NCBI GenBank assembly: GCA_963732675.1
Contig: CAVTAJ010000005.1
Span: 496,001 to 560,000 of the forward strand
Source of the DNA: JALNZF01 sp963732675
GTDB lineage: Bacteria > Nitrospirota > UBA9217
Direction: 5' to 3'
Length of the DNA: 64,000 bases
A model generated the notes under the pieces. That model was not told the DNA's origin, made no database searches, and was given only the letters and a program-made list of their open reading frames with translations. A program made the position numbers and the translations under genes. Shown piece after piece: positions 38,116 to 48,866 of the stretch. Each line of letters begins with the position of its first letter. Position 1 is the first letter of the stretch.

Positions 38116-40623
38116 ATGCCAATAAAAGTGAATACATCCAAAGGCTATACTGACAGAATCCTTGGCGAACAGGTCCGTCTTGCCATCAAGCAGTTGCCTA
38201 CGATGCAGATAACTTCCTTCATCATCGCCCTCGTTCTTTCCATTACCGTTCGCAATATTATCCCTCGGGCAAATATCATCGCATGGTTATTGATGGTCCT
38301 GGTGACCGTCTTTGGCAGGACCGTTCTTTACTATCGATTCCTGAAGGTCGATGAACAATCCATTGTTGCGGAGTACTGGGAAAAGATCTATTTGCTTTTG
38401 GCCCTTTTTTCTGGGATCGTGTGGGGCGTTTCTGCCTTTATAATTTTCCCGGTTGGCAATATATGGCCGATGGCGATTTTTATGATCGCAATTGCCGGCT
38501 TGACGGCAGGGACTACAATATCTCATGCTGGCATTAAATTGGGGTCAACAGCATGGGTAGTACCGGTCATGCTGCTCTATGCCATCCGCTGTGTCATGGT
38601 AGGAGGTGAATTTGAATATATCTTAGGCTCATTTTTTGTTATCTTTATGGTTGCAATAATTCTTCATTTCATTGAAAAACAATGAATCCATTACCGCTTC
38701 CCTCTCTTTAAAATTCGAACATATCGACCTACTTACAGCTGTGCGGGAGAGCGAGGAACGATTTCACGTTCTGGCTAGAGCAAGCTTTGAGGCTATGGTT
38801 TTCAGTCAGGAAGGTATTATCAAGGACTGCAACGAACAGTTGTCAAAGATACTTGGTTTCAGCAAAGAAGAAATGATTGATAAACCGATTCGAGACCTTT
38901 TGCCCCCGGAAGAAATCGAGCGCGTTATGAATAATATCAGAAGTGGGCGGGAAGTTATCATTGATCACGATGTAATATGCAAAGACGGCAGTCGACGCAG
39001 TATAGAGGCGCATGGCATAACAACAATATATCTGGGCAAAGAATATCGCATAACCGCCATCCATGACATCACCGAGCTCAAACGGATGGAAGGGGCGCTC
39101 CGGGAAAAGGAAAGCAAGTACCGATCGCTCTTTGAATCCGCGAAAGACGGCATCTTTATCCTGGATGAGACCGGCTTCACGGACTGCAACCAGAAAGGCG
39201 CCGAGATGTACGGTCTTACGAAGGAAGAGATCATCGGCCGTTCACCAAACGATTTCGCTCCTGAGCATCAACCCGATGGACGGCCCTCGTCCGAAGTGGC
39301 CGGCGAGAAGATCCAGGCGAGCGTTGAGCGGCGTTCCCCAGATCTTCGAGTGGCAGTCGCTACGCGCTAACGCCGGCCCCTTGAGCGCCTTTGATGTGGA
39401 GATCTCACTGAGCCGGCTCGAAGTGGGCGGTAAGATGTGCCTGCATGCGATCGTTCGCGACATCAGCGAACGAAAGCGGTTGGAGCAGGAACGCCTCAAG
39501 ACCCAGAAGCTCGAATCCATCGGCACGCTCGCCGGCGGCATCGCCCACGATTTCAACAACCTCCTGCAGGGTGTCTTCGGGTACATCTCCCTGGCGAAGC
39601 TGACCATCGACCGGGAGAAAAGTCGCTGGCGATGCTCGAGCAGGCGGAGAAGGCGCTGCACAAGTCGGTGAACCTCACGACCCAGCTCCTTACCTTCTCC
39701 AAGGGCGGCAAGCCGGTGAAAAAAACGATCGATCTCCGTCCCGGTGATCGAGAACGCGGCGAAGTTCGCCCTGAGCGGCTCGCGCACCGATTACCAGCAT
39801 TGTGGTCGATGAAGGCCTCTGGCAGGTTGACGCGGACGAGGGCCAGATCGGCCAGGTGATCCAGAACATCGTGCTGAACGCCGACCAGGCCATGCCGGAA
39901 GGCGGCAGGGTGGAGATCACGGCGCGGAACATTCCACGCTCCCGTACCGGACTGCACTGCAGGGCCTGCAGCAAGGGAGCGTATGTCGAGATCGCCATCC
40001 GGGACACCGGCGTCGGCATCCCGGAAAAGTATCTCGGCAAGATATTCGACCCCTATTTCACCACCAAGGAAAAAGGGAGCGGTCTGGGACTCGCAACATC
40101 CTATTCCATCATCAAGAACCACAACGGCATAATCGACGTAAAGTCGGAGATGGGGAAAGGAACGACGTTCCTCATTTACCTCCCGGCAACAGCAGCGGTA
40201 AAAAGAGAAGAGCAGGCCAGGCCCTCTGAAGCGGCGCCGGGACGGACGGGTCGGGTGCTTATCATGGATGATGAGCCGGTCATCCTCACTGTTGCCGGAG
40301 AACTGATCAGGGCGCTGGGTCACCAGGCGGAGTTCGCTTCTCAGGGTAGTGAGGCGATCGCAAAATACCGGGAGGCGCAGCGATCAGGACAGCCGTTCGA
40401 TGTCGTTATTCTGGACCTGACGATCCGGGGCGGGATGGGCGGCGCTGAAACCCTTCGGAGACTGACGGAAATCGATCCCGGCGTGAAGGCCGTTGTATCG
40501 AGCGGATACTCTGATGATACGGCCATCGCAGGCTACTTGGAGCAGGGATTCAAGGCCGTTCTCAAGAAGCCGTACCATGTCGATGAACTGCGAGAAGTGC
40601 TGAACAGATTGATGAACTCGTAG
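38116..40623 (+). CDS. second membrane PAS hybrid histidine kinase, several frameshifts
   Basis: A sensor kinase of about 836 residues. Five or six hydrophobic segments (about residues 25-185: ITSFIIALVLSITVRN, IIAWLLMVLVTVFGR, WGVSAFIIFP...) precede two PAS domains (FHVLARASFEAMVFSQEG; YRSLFESAKDGIFILDETG). A HisKA box (GGIAHDFNNLLQG), an ATPase domain (NADQAMPEGG, DTGVGIPEKYLGKIFDPYFTTKEKGSGLGL) and a receiver (VLIMDDEPVIL, VVILDLTIRGGMGG) follow. Five frameshifts lie near 38675, 39320, 39620, 39738 and 39795; each is explained by one base gained or lost. The high number leaves true decay open. The receiver Asp is in ILDLTI. No response regulator is adjacent. Confidence 0.78.
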
Positions 40624-40658
40624 TTATTACTGAACAGGGGAATCCATGAGTTCTGGAA

Positions 40659-42039
40659 TTACTCCACCTCGTCCAGCTTCGTAAATGCCTTCAATACCAC
40701 TTCCGACAGCGCCGGGTGGATGTGCATGCCCTTGGCCACGGACCAGAGGTTCCCGTCCCCAGCCATGGCATTCACGACCTCCTGGATCAGGACGGATGCC
40801 TGCGGGCCGATGATGTGGTATCCCAGGATCTTTCCCGTCTTCCGGTGCACCACGGCCTTGGTGAATCCCTCGGTATTCCATCATGGCCTCTCCGCGCGCC
40901 ACTTCCCTGTACATGGCCTTGCCCACAAGGACCTCGTGTCTGCCCATGAGCTTGATCGCCTGCTCCTCGGTAAGTCCCACGGAAGCGATTTCGGGATAGG
41001 AGAACACGGCATGCGGCACGGTAAGGAAGTTCATCCGTGATTTCTTGCCGTGGATGGCATTGTGCCAGACAAGCTCGACCTCATGATTGGCCGAGTGCCG
41101 GAACATCTTCTTGCCGATGGCATCGCCGAACGCCCAGATGTCTTTCTTCGAGGTCTCTAAGAACTCATCCACGATGATGTAACCCTTTTCGTCCGTCTTC
41201 ACACCCGTGTTCCCGACCATCAGAACATCGGCGTTTGACTTTCTGCCCGCGGCGATCAGAACATATTGAGCAATGACCTCCAGCTGTTTTCCGCTGTTCT
41301 GCTCTTTTGCTGTGACCGTAGTGACCTTCCCGGTTTGGCGGACCTCAATGGCCTCGGTATTCGTATGAATTGTCATGCGCTGGGAAAGGGATGTCTTCAG
41401 CAGTTCCGAGATCTCCGGCTCCTCTTCGGGTACGAGCCGCTTGTTGCTCTGGATGATAGTGACCTTCGTGCCCATGGCCTCGAAGAAATGGGCGAACTCA
41501 GCGGCAATGTATCCGCCTCCGATGATGATCATGCTTTCCGGGCGTTCAGTAAGCTGGAGCGCACTCTCGTTCGTGAGGTACTCGATGCTCTCGATGCCTT
41601 TGATGGGAGGAATGAGCGGCCGGGCGCCTGATGCGATGAAGATTGTCTTGCCCTTGATCGTCCGGCCCGTTACGTCGAGTGTATACTCATCGGTAAAATG
41701 CGCCTCGCCCCCGTAGAAATCGAAACCTTCGGCCTCGTCCAGCGTTTTTTGGATATTGTCGTGACTTTTTTTTACGTGCTTCCGCATCCGCTCCATGATG
41801 GCCGCGAAATCGATCGCCTTGATCTCTGCGGTGATGCCGAATTTCTGTGCCTCGCGGATTTCCATGATCCTGTCAGCCGGGTAGACGATCATCTTCGTGG
41901 GGATGCAACCGACATTCAGACAGGTGCCGCCCGCAGGCCCCTTGTCCACGATCGCAACGGTCTTCTCGTGTGACAGCGCGTCATTGACAAGGTTCGCACC
42001 ACTGCCTGAGCCGATGATAATGACGTCGTATTCTTTCAT
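40659..42039 (-). CDS. lipoamide-dehydrogenase-like pyridine nucleotide-disulfide oxidoreductase, frameshifted
   Basis: A second FAD/NAD(P) disulfide reductase, about 460 residues, only distantly like the one at 36 kb. It has FAD fold VIIIGSGSGANLVNDAL, disulfide GGTCLNVGCIPTKM, NAD fold MIIIGGGYIAAEFAHFFEAMG, and DIWAFGDAIG. The dimerisation domain (HAVFSYPEIASVGLTEEQA) ends with the active-site HIHPALSEVV. This pattern fits the mercuric-reductase/dihydrolipoamide-dehydrogenase-like branch often found alone in anaerobes; substrate unknown. No HMA domain or C-terminal Cys pair of true MerA is seen. One frameshift near 40872 is cured by removing one C (MMEYEGFTKAVVHR). The start has AAAGGA. 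Confidence 0.88.
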
Positions 42040-42288
42040 GATGGTCCTTTCAAGATGCAGCCTACCCTTGATGGTAATATATATAAGCATTGTAGCATTT
42101 TCCCGGTGCGTGTCAATGAAAGGGATTCTTCGCCGCATGCATTGCTATAGCTGGTGTTCTCATCACCCTCACCTCTTCTTTGGCCCACTCAAAGAAACAA
42201 CCTGTCCGACCTCACAAAATAATTGCGTATTGCTCGAAAATTAAATATACTACCGCCATTCAACGTTTATTGGGGGAGGAAGAAGTAA

Positions 42289-43198
42289 ATGAGCATTCTT
42301 GATTGCATCGGCAACACGCCGACTCGCGCGGCTGGACAGGATCAACCCGAATCCGAAGGTCCGGCTCTTTGCCAAGCTGGAAGGGAACAATCCCGGCGGA
42401 TCGGTGAAGGACCGCATCGCCTGGTACATGGTCAAGTCCGCTGAAGCGGAAGGCAGGCTCACGAAAGGTTCGACCATCCTCGAGGCGACGTCGGGCAATA
42501 CGGGCATCGGGCTCGCCATGGTCGGCTCGGCCAGGGGATACAAGGTCAAGCTCGTGATGCCCGAGTGCGTGAGCATGGAGCGGAGGAAGGTGCTCGAGGC
42601 CTTCGGCGCCGAGCTGGTGCTGAGCCCCGGCAACCAGGGGACCGACGGCGCGATCCGGCTGGCGCACAAGCTCTACGACGAGCACCGGAACGGCTATTTC
42701 ATGCCGAACCAGTTCGACAACGAGGCGAACGTCAAGGCCCATTACGAGACCACGGGCAGAGAGGTCTACGAGCAGACGAGGGGAGAGGTGAGCGTGTTCG
42801 TGGCCGGCATGGGCACGACCGGCACGCTCATGGGCGCGGGCAAACGGCTCAAGGAAATGAACAGCTCGATAACGGTCCTCGGCGTGGAGCCCCATCTGGG
42901 CCACAAGATCCAGGGGCTCAAGAACATGTCCGAGGCCATCGTGCCGAAGATATTCAATCCAGCGGCGCTGGACGAGAAATGGAACGTGGTGGACGACGAC
43001 GCGTTCGACACAACGCGCAGGCTGGCGCTCGAAGAGGGCCTGTTCGTGGGTATGAGCAGCGGCGCGGCCATGTCTGCGGCGATCAAGAAAGCGAAGGAGA
43101 TGAAGGACGGTACGATCGTCGTGGTCCTACCCGACCGCGGGGACCGGTACCTCAGTACGGCCTTGTTCACCTCTGTCTGCGCGCAGTGCCCGCCGTAG
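42289..43198 (+). CDS. cysteine synthase, CysM/CysK type, frameshifted near its start
   Basis: A PLP enzyme that makes cysteine from O-acetylserine (or a related activated serine) and sulfide. About 303 residues. The start (GGGGGAGGAAG site, MSILDCIGNTP) is followed after a small frameshift near 42328 by LARLDRINPNPKVRLFAKLEGNNPGGSVKDRIA, where the lysine of SVKDR binds PLP. ATSGNTGIGLAM, GMGTTGTLMGAG and GLFVGMSSGAAMSAA are the other conserved loops. DRGDRYLSTALF near the C-terminus is typical of CysM. It ends with an unusual CAQCPP tail. It stands alone, with no cysE next to it. Confidence 0.9.
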
Positions 43199-43254
43199 GG
43201 GAGGATGTAAATAGACGGGGATCGGCTTCCCGAACATCGCTCCCGCCGTCGGTT

Positions 43255-43345
43255 CCCCCCTCACACCCTGCACTCGCGGTGCCGCTCGTAAACGCGGGTG
43301 CAAGTCCCAGCCCTCTCCCTACTGGGGATGTTGCACAGACGAGAG
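43255..43345. repeat. 'CCCTCAC...CCCTCTCC' repeat after the cysteine synthase gene
   Basis: CCCCCTCACACCCTGCACTCGCGG and AGCCCTCTCCCTACTGGGGATGTTG: a degraded copy of the CCCTCACCCC family. The rest of 43199-43439 holds no gene. Confidence 0.5.
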
Positions 43346-43439
43346 GCAGGTTTGCAATCATTTCAAATGCGTTTCGATTCATATCTCCCTGTTCACACGA
43401 TCGCCGGTTGCACGTTCTCTACCGTCTCTGATTCAACTT

Positions 43440-44900
43440 TCATGGTTTGATCGTAAGGTAGATCGAACCTCCTCGCCGGTAGATGAGCAGGAGCACACCG
43501 TCCTTTTCTTTGATCTTCGAGACCGCCTGTTCATACTCCTGCGCGCTCTTGATGCTCTGACGGTTCACTTCCTGGATCACGTCATTGGCCTGCAACAGAC
43601 CATGGCTCGGGCCGTCTGAAGCGACATCGGTCACAACCACACCAGTAAAGTTTTCGGGGATGTCCAGCTTGTCACGCAGGCTCGTGGTAAGGTCCTGGAC
43701 CGTAATGCCCTTCAGAACGTTCTTGTATTCGGTCTTTTTTATTTCCGCTTTTTCTTTGAACTCGCCGAGCGTTGCGGTGAGGGACTGCTGATTGCCATCC
43801 CGTATGATCTTGATCCCGATCTTTGTCCCCGGCGACAACGCGGACACCATGTTCCTGAGGCTGGTGGAGTCGGAAACCGTTTTCCCGTCCAACTCGATGA
43901 TGAGATCGCCCCGCTTCAGACCGGCCTTGTACGCGGGGCTGTCTTCCATGATGCCTGAAACCAGGGCGCCTGTCTGTTCCGTGATATTAAAGGATTTCGC
44001 GAGATCCGGTGAAAGGTCCTGGATGCTGACACCCAGCCAGCCGCGGATCACCTTCCCGTGCTTGATGATGCTGTCCATAACGCCTGTTGCCATGTCGGAG
44101 GGTATCGCAAAGCCGATCCCCATGTATCCGCCGCTGGTCGAGAAGATGGCGGTATTGATACCGATCAGTTCACCGTTGGTGTTGACCAGCGCGCCGCCTG
44201 AATTGCCCGGATTGATGGCCGCATCGGTCTGGATGAAGTCCTCAAAATCGGCGAGACCGATGTGCGATCTTCCCACGGCGCTCACGATCCCCATGGTGAT
44301 CGTCTGGTTCAGGCCAAAGGGATTGCCGATGGCGAGCACCACGTCACCGGTCTTCAGCGCGGAGGATGACCCCATTTTCACCGTCGGCAGGTCCTTGGCG
44401 TCGATCTTCACGACGGCGAGGTCTGTTTTGGAATCAGTGCCCACGATCGTGCCTTTGAATTCCCGTTTGTCATACAGGACCACCTTGATCTCATCGGCAC
44501 CCTTGACCACATGGCTATTGGTCAGAATATACCCCTTATCGGACACGATCACGCCCGACCCCAGGGCAGAGGACTTATGTTTCCGATTCGGCCCCGGATG
44601 ATTGAACTGGTCGCCGAAGAAGTGCCTGAAAAAAGGATCATTGAACATGTCGCCGAAGGGGTTCTCTTCCGCCGGGATCGTGGTCGTTGTCGAAATATTC
44701 ACCACTGCCGGCCGTACCACTTCGGCCACCTCGGCCAGAGCGTTGCTTAAATTCCCGAGTAATTTTTTGCTGTCCGGGGAAATGGTTTTTCCCCCGGCGT
44801 GGGCGGTATCAGCGGTCAGGTGAGCGCCCGAAACCAGGAATAGGAAGCTGAGTACAACGAAAAACCATGAAATGTTGCTGTTGCTGGTGCGATTCTGCAT
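43440..44900 (-). CDS. periplasmic serine protease of the HtrA/DegP family
   Basis: An exported protease-chaperone of 486 residues that degrades misfolded envelope proteins. A signal peptide (ISWFFVVLSFLFLVSGAHLTADTAHA) leads to the trypsin-like domain. The catalytic triad is visible in TNSHVVKGADEI (His), DSKTDLAVVKI (Asp) and NPGNSGGALVN (Ser). Two PDZ domains follow (LSPDLAKSFNITEQTGALVSG; and TTSLRDKLDIPENFTGVVVTDV). The strong site GAGGAGGAAC precedes the ATG. It is monocistronic; no regulator is adjacent. The frame is intact. Confidence 0.95.
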   Translation of the reverse strand: MQNRTSNSNISWFFVVLSFLFLVSGAHLTADTAHAGGKTISPDSKKLLGNLSNALAEVAEVVRPAVVNISTTTTIPAEENPFGDMFNDPFFRHFFGDQFNHPGPNRKHKSSALGSGVIVSDKGYILTNSHVVKGADEIKVVLYDKREFKGTIVGTDSKTDLAVVKIDAKDLPTVKMGSSSALKTGDVVLAIGNPFGLNQTITMGIVSAVGRSHIGLADFEDFIQTDAAINPGNSGGALVNTNGELIGINTAIFSTSGGYMGIGFAIPSDMATGVMDSIIKHGKVIRGWLGVSIQDLSPDLAKSFNITEQTGALVSGIMEDSPAYKAGLKRGDLIIELDGKTVSDSTSLRNMVSALSPGTKIGIKIIRDGNQQSLTATLGEFKEKAEIKKTEYKNVLKGITVQDLTTSLRDKLDIPENFTGVVVTDVASDGPSHGLLQANDVIQEVNRQSIKSAQEYEQAVSKIKEKDGVLLLIYRRGGSIYLTIKP

Positions 44901-44957
44901 ATGTTCCTCCTCTTATTATAAATTGATACAATCGAAATAATATTTATTACATACCAA

Positions 44958-45022
44958 TGGGTTCCCTTCTCCCCGCTTTGGAGAGGACCAGGCCTGCCCT
45001 GAGAAAGGCGAAGGGGTGAGAG
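44958..45022. repeat. 'TTCTCCCC' palindrome upstream of the HtrA gene
   Basis: CCCTTCTCCCCGCTTTGGAGAGG and GGCGAAGGGGTGAGAGG, a copy of the CCCTCACCCC/GGAGAGG family in inverted form. The rest of 44901-45361 (460 bases between the HtrA and AddA genes) shows no gene. Confidence 0.55.
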
Positions 45023-45361
45023 GCCATGTTGCATCAGTGTTCAATGCGTTCGTATTAGATTATACATTATGATGGTGTCGTGAGCAAGATGGATGCAGTG
45101 TCGTTGCGAGTGAGGTAGGTCAGCTTGTCCGAGCGCAACTGGCTGAAAAAACATGATTACGGTTCGCCTCCCCACCTGGCAAACGGTTTTGGGTTATGAA
45201 ATTCGACACTGAAAAACCATAATGGTTTAACGAAGGCTGTTTTTTTTAGAAAGGACCTTGCGGAAAAATCAGTGGGTACCTGCTTCAGGAACGACTGACA
45301 AGGCAAGCGGATCGTTAATGTCAATCTATGGATTCGATACCTATGGCTGAGACGGCGGGGT

Positions 45362-48300
45362 CTACAGACCTGTGCAGTGTACGAGCCGGTTACTATCAAG
45401 GAACAGGAGATATCCCTCCACGCTCTCAAGTTTGAAGATATCTTTCACCGCTTCGCAGTAGATTGCGAGCTGCGGGCGATAATGTTCCTTCCAGTCATCG
45501 AGCGTCTCGTTACTTTCGATGACGATGGACTTGTAGTCGATCACAAACCCTTTGCCGTCTTTTACGACCACGCGATCGATGATGCCGCTAACGAGGGAAT
45601 GGCCTTTTTTATACAGGAAGGGCAGTTCCGAGTATGCGTTCTGATGACGCTCGAATATCCATGCAATAGTGTTGTTCCCCAGAACTGATCGCAGGATCGA
45701 CTCGACATCGACCTTCACGGTATGTTGAGCATCTTGCCCGCGCGTCATTATCTCAGGATATTCGGCAGTGATCCTGTCAATATCGTACGCGCCGTTCTTC
45801 GTGTATTCCTCAAGGCAGCGGTGGAGAATGCTTCCGCGAATAAGGGGAGAAACACCCCTGCCTTCACCTGAAAGAGCAACCGTCCCGGCTGCATCTTCCT
45901 TTTCCCGCTCGATGAAGTCAGTTGCACGCTTCCATTCAAGCGCATCCGAGCGAGGGATGGGGGAGATGTTGTTGAGGACCCGTTGCACATCTATCTGCAC
46001 TGAAACGCCCTGAGCAACTCCCCCCTTGGAAAGCGGGGCTGAAGGGGTTTTTCCCGTGAAGCCCGGTTCCCGTGCGGACACAGGATACGAGTAGGAACGC
46101 ACGCCTGTTGGACCATCGATCGGTGATGCGAATAAGGGTTGCGGCGCTGTGGTGTGCAGATCATCCAGCCAGGAGTTCTGTTTGACCGGTGTTTTGTTGT
46201 TCCCGAGGGTGCCGAGCATGATCAGATGGTCCCGGGCCCGTGTCATCGCGACATAGAGAAGCCGCTGTTGTTCCCGCTTGATCTCTTCCCGCTCGCCGCT
46301 GTCGCCTTTCCACATATCATCGTACACCGGATTGTTCGCGTCTTTGATCGCGATGCGCGGTCCATTGCCTGATTCGCTGATGAGGGCCTCCGGTCCGATG
46401 GTGAGAGACCGCGCGGCCTGGTTCATTCCCGGCAGGAACACGATGGGAAATTCCAGACCCTTGGCCTTGTGCACGGTCAGGATGCTGACGGACCCCTGGA
46501 ACCCGGGAAGGTTCATATCAGCAGTGGCCTCGCGCTGCTCGGTCCTGCGGAGGTTCCTGACCCATTCCACAAAGTCCTGGAGCGTGGTATGGCCGCGGCG
46601 GTCGAACTCGCGGGCAGTATCGAGCAGTTTGTCGATGTTGAAGATCGCCTGCGGGTTCTTCCTGCCGAACCGCACATAGGCGCCGGTATCGTTGACGATC
46701 GTGTGCATAAGGGCCGCAAGAGGCGCGACGCCCGCGAGTTGTTGCCAGCGGTGCAGCAACTCCCATGCTCCCGGTCGCAGCGTTCGGAGGGCATCGAGCA
46801 TATCTCCATGCTGCTGCATGAGGTCGAAGAGGTCCTTGTCCGTGAACCCGAAGAGGGCTGAGGTAAGGGCCGCGGCAAGCGCAAGGTTGTCATCCTTGTT
46901 CCAGAGAAAGAAGAGGGTGTTCATCATGGCCTGGACCTCGTCCTCCTCGTAAAAGCCGATGCCGCCGATCACGCGGAAGGGAATGCCTGCCTGCTGCAGT
47001 GCTGTTTCGTAATCCTTGAGCTTTGTGCGGGACTGGATCAGGATGGCGCAGTCGCCGTACGCGGCATGCCGTTCTTTCCAGACATCGTTCACCTTATCGT
47101 AGACAACGGCGCCGGTTTCCACGAACGACTGTATGCTCTGCGCCAGCACATCGGCTTCAGCAGGGCCGGAAGGGGCCCCTTCTCCAGATGCAGACTGGAT
47201 CTCGATGAGCTGGACGCTTCCCTTGTGGTCCTTTCTGTCACTGTCAGAGGGTTTATACGCTTCTCCCCATAGCCCTGCAAAGACCCTGTTCACCGTCTCG
47301 ATGACCTCGGGTGTTGAACGGAAGTTCTTGTCGAGCGTGAGGATTGCCCGCGATCCGGGAGGCAGAAGCGTCTCCATCTTCTGTTTGACGTTCTCGATCA
47401 GGCGGTAGTTCGCCTCGCGGAAGCGGTAGATGGACTGCTTCTCGTCGCCGACCACGAACAGCGTGGGGGGCATGCGTTTTTCCGCGCCCTGGCCCGCGAA
47501 GATCTCGCTGGTCAGCCTGTCGAGGATGGCCCACTGGATGTCGCTCGTGTCCTGGAACTCGTCAACAAGGAAGTGAAGGACCTTGCGGTCGAGCCAGTAG
47601 AGGATCTCCGGCGATTCACTGTTCTGGAGCAGACGGTAGGCGTAGATCTCAAGGTCATCGAAGTCCAGGAGGCCTTCTCTGAGCTTCGATGCCTGGTAGT
47701 GTTCAGCCGAGCGCGAGATACAGCCGGAGCATGCTGAGCGACTCGCGGCCTGCTTGTGCGCGCTGGTACGCGTTCCTGAGCCGGTACAGCAGTGCCTGGA
47801 TGGCGAAGAAGCGCTTCTCGTATCCCTGTCTGTTCCTGCCTTTGAAGGACTTCACGGCGATCTTCGCGTTCTTGCGCGGTGTGCCTTCAAGGGTACAGTA
47901 GATCGGTGAGAGTGATGCCGCTGCCCTGAACGCGGCATCCGGGTCCTGCGCTTCGGCGAGCAGAAGGTGACCAGGCCCCATGCAATCGACATAGTTGTCG
48001 CCCTCTGCCTTGAGCAAGAGCTCCATCTCCTGGAACGATCGCCGCCACTCAGCGCTGGTGATAAGCGTAGCGAGCTCCGCCTCAGCCGCGCCTGTTTCCA
48101 TTCCTGCGCGGACGGACTCGAGCAGGCCGTCCGGTCCCTGTGCGTCGATCTCCATGCGTTTGAGCCTGGTCCTGATTGAAAGCAGGTACTCGATGGTTGA
48201 AATAAGTTCGTCGGCCGTGAACCCCTTGAGCGCGGCCATGATCTCCTGGTCTTGGTCGGTTTCTTCGAGGGTATCTTCGATGGCCTTTTGGATCTTGGTT

Positions 48301-48674
48301 GCCTGGTCGCGGGAATCGAGCACGCCGAAGTCAGGCGGGAGACCCGCTTCGAGCGGGTAGCGCTTCAGGAGGTTCATGCAAAAGGAGTGGATGGTGGAGA
48401 TGCGGAGGTCCTGCTTGCCCCGGATGATCTTCTTGAGCATGGCCTCGGGCAGGTCGCGCATCACGCGCTCTTTGATCTCCGCAGCGGCCTTGTCCGTAAA
48501 CGTGATGGCCACGGCCTGGTCGATGTTGAGCCCGCGCTTGTCGAGCACGTCGAGCAGCGCCAGATAGCGCTCCTTGAGCGCGCGGGTCTTGCCCGATCCG
48601 GCCGAGGCCGAGAGGTGCACGGACCTGGCCGTGTCGGAGGCGTCTGGCATTGTTTGATTTTTATTATTGGACAT
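45362..48674 (-). CDS. addA: AddA helicase-nuclease subunit, frameshifted
   Basis: The UvrD-type helicase and nuclease subunit of the AddAB enzyme, which resects double-strand breaks for RecA. About 1104 residues. Helicase motif I is SASAGSGKTRALKERYLALL near the N-terminus; motif II is VDEFQDTS; motif III is FVVGDEKQSIYRFREANY; later motifs include SVSILTVHKAKGLEFPIVFLPG and LYVAMTRARDHL. The C-terminal PD-(D/E)XK nuclease is VSGIIDRVVVKDGKGFVIDYKS. One frameshift near 47697 is removed by deleting one G (LYLALAEHYQASKLREGL). It follows addB after 192 bases that hold a repeat. Confidence 0.93.
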
Positions 48675-48717
48675 AATTATTAACGAGGCAATGCCTCGGA
48701 CCCATGAAACAATGGCA

Positions 48718-48836
48718 AAATCTTTGAACCGCGGAGACGCGAAGGCGCAGAGGACTTCATGTTCTTATATTTTAAACCCGAGCCTTGCCATGCTTTTCTC
48801 CGCGTCTCGGCGTCTCTGCGGTGAACGCTTGTGCCG
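48718..48836. repeat. 'GAACCGCGGAGACGC' palindrome between addB and addA
   Basis: GAACCGCGGAGACGCGAAGG on the left and TCGGCGTCTCTGCGGTGAAC on the right form a long imperfect palindrome with about 60 bases between. It belongs to the CACAGAG family and fills the addB-addA junction. Confidence 0.7.
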
Positions 48837-48866
48837 TAGTAAAAGATTTTACTGTAGGGGCGACCC

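Noticed and set aside
40659..42039. Mercuric reductase
   Set aside because: No N-terminal metal-binding domain, no C-terminal cysteine pair and no mer genes around; a lipoamide-dehydrogenase-like enzyme fits better.
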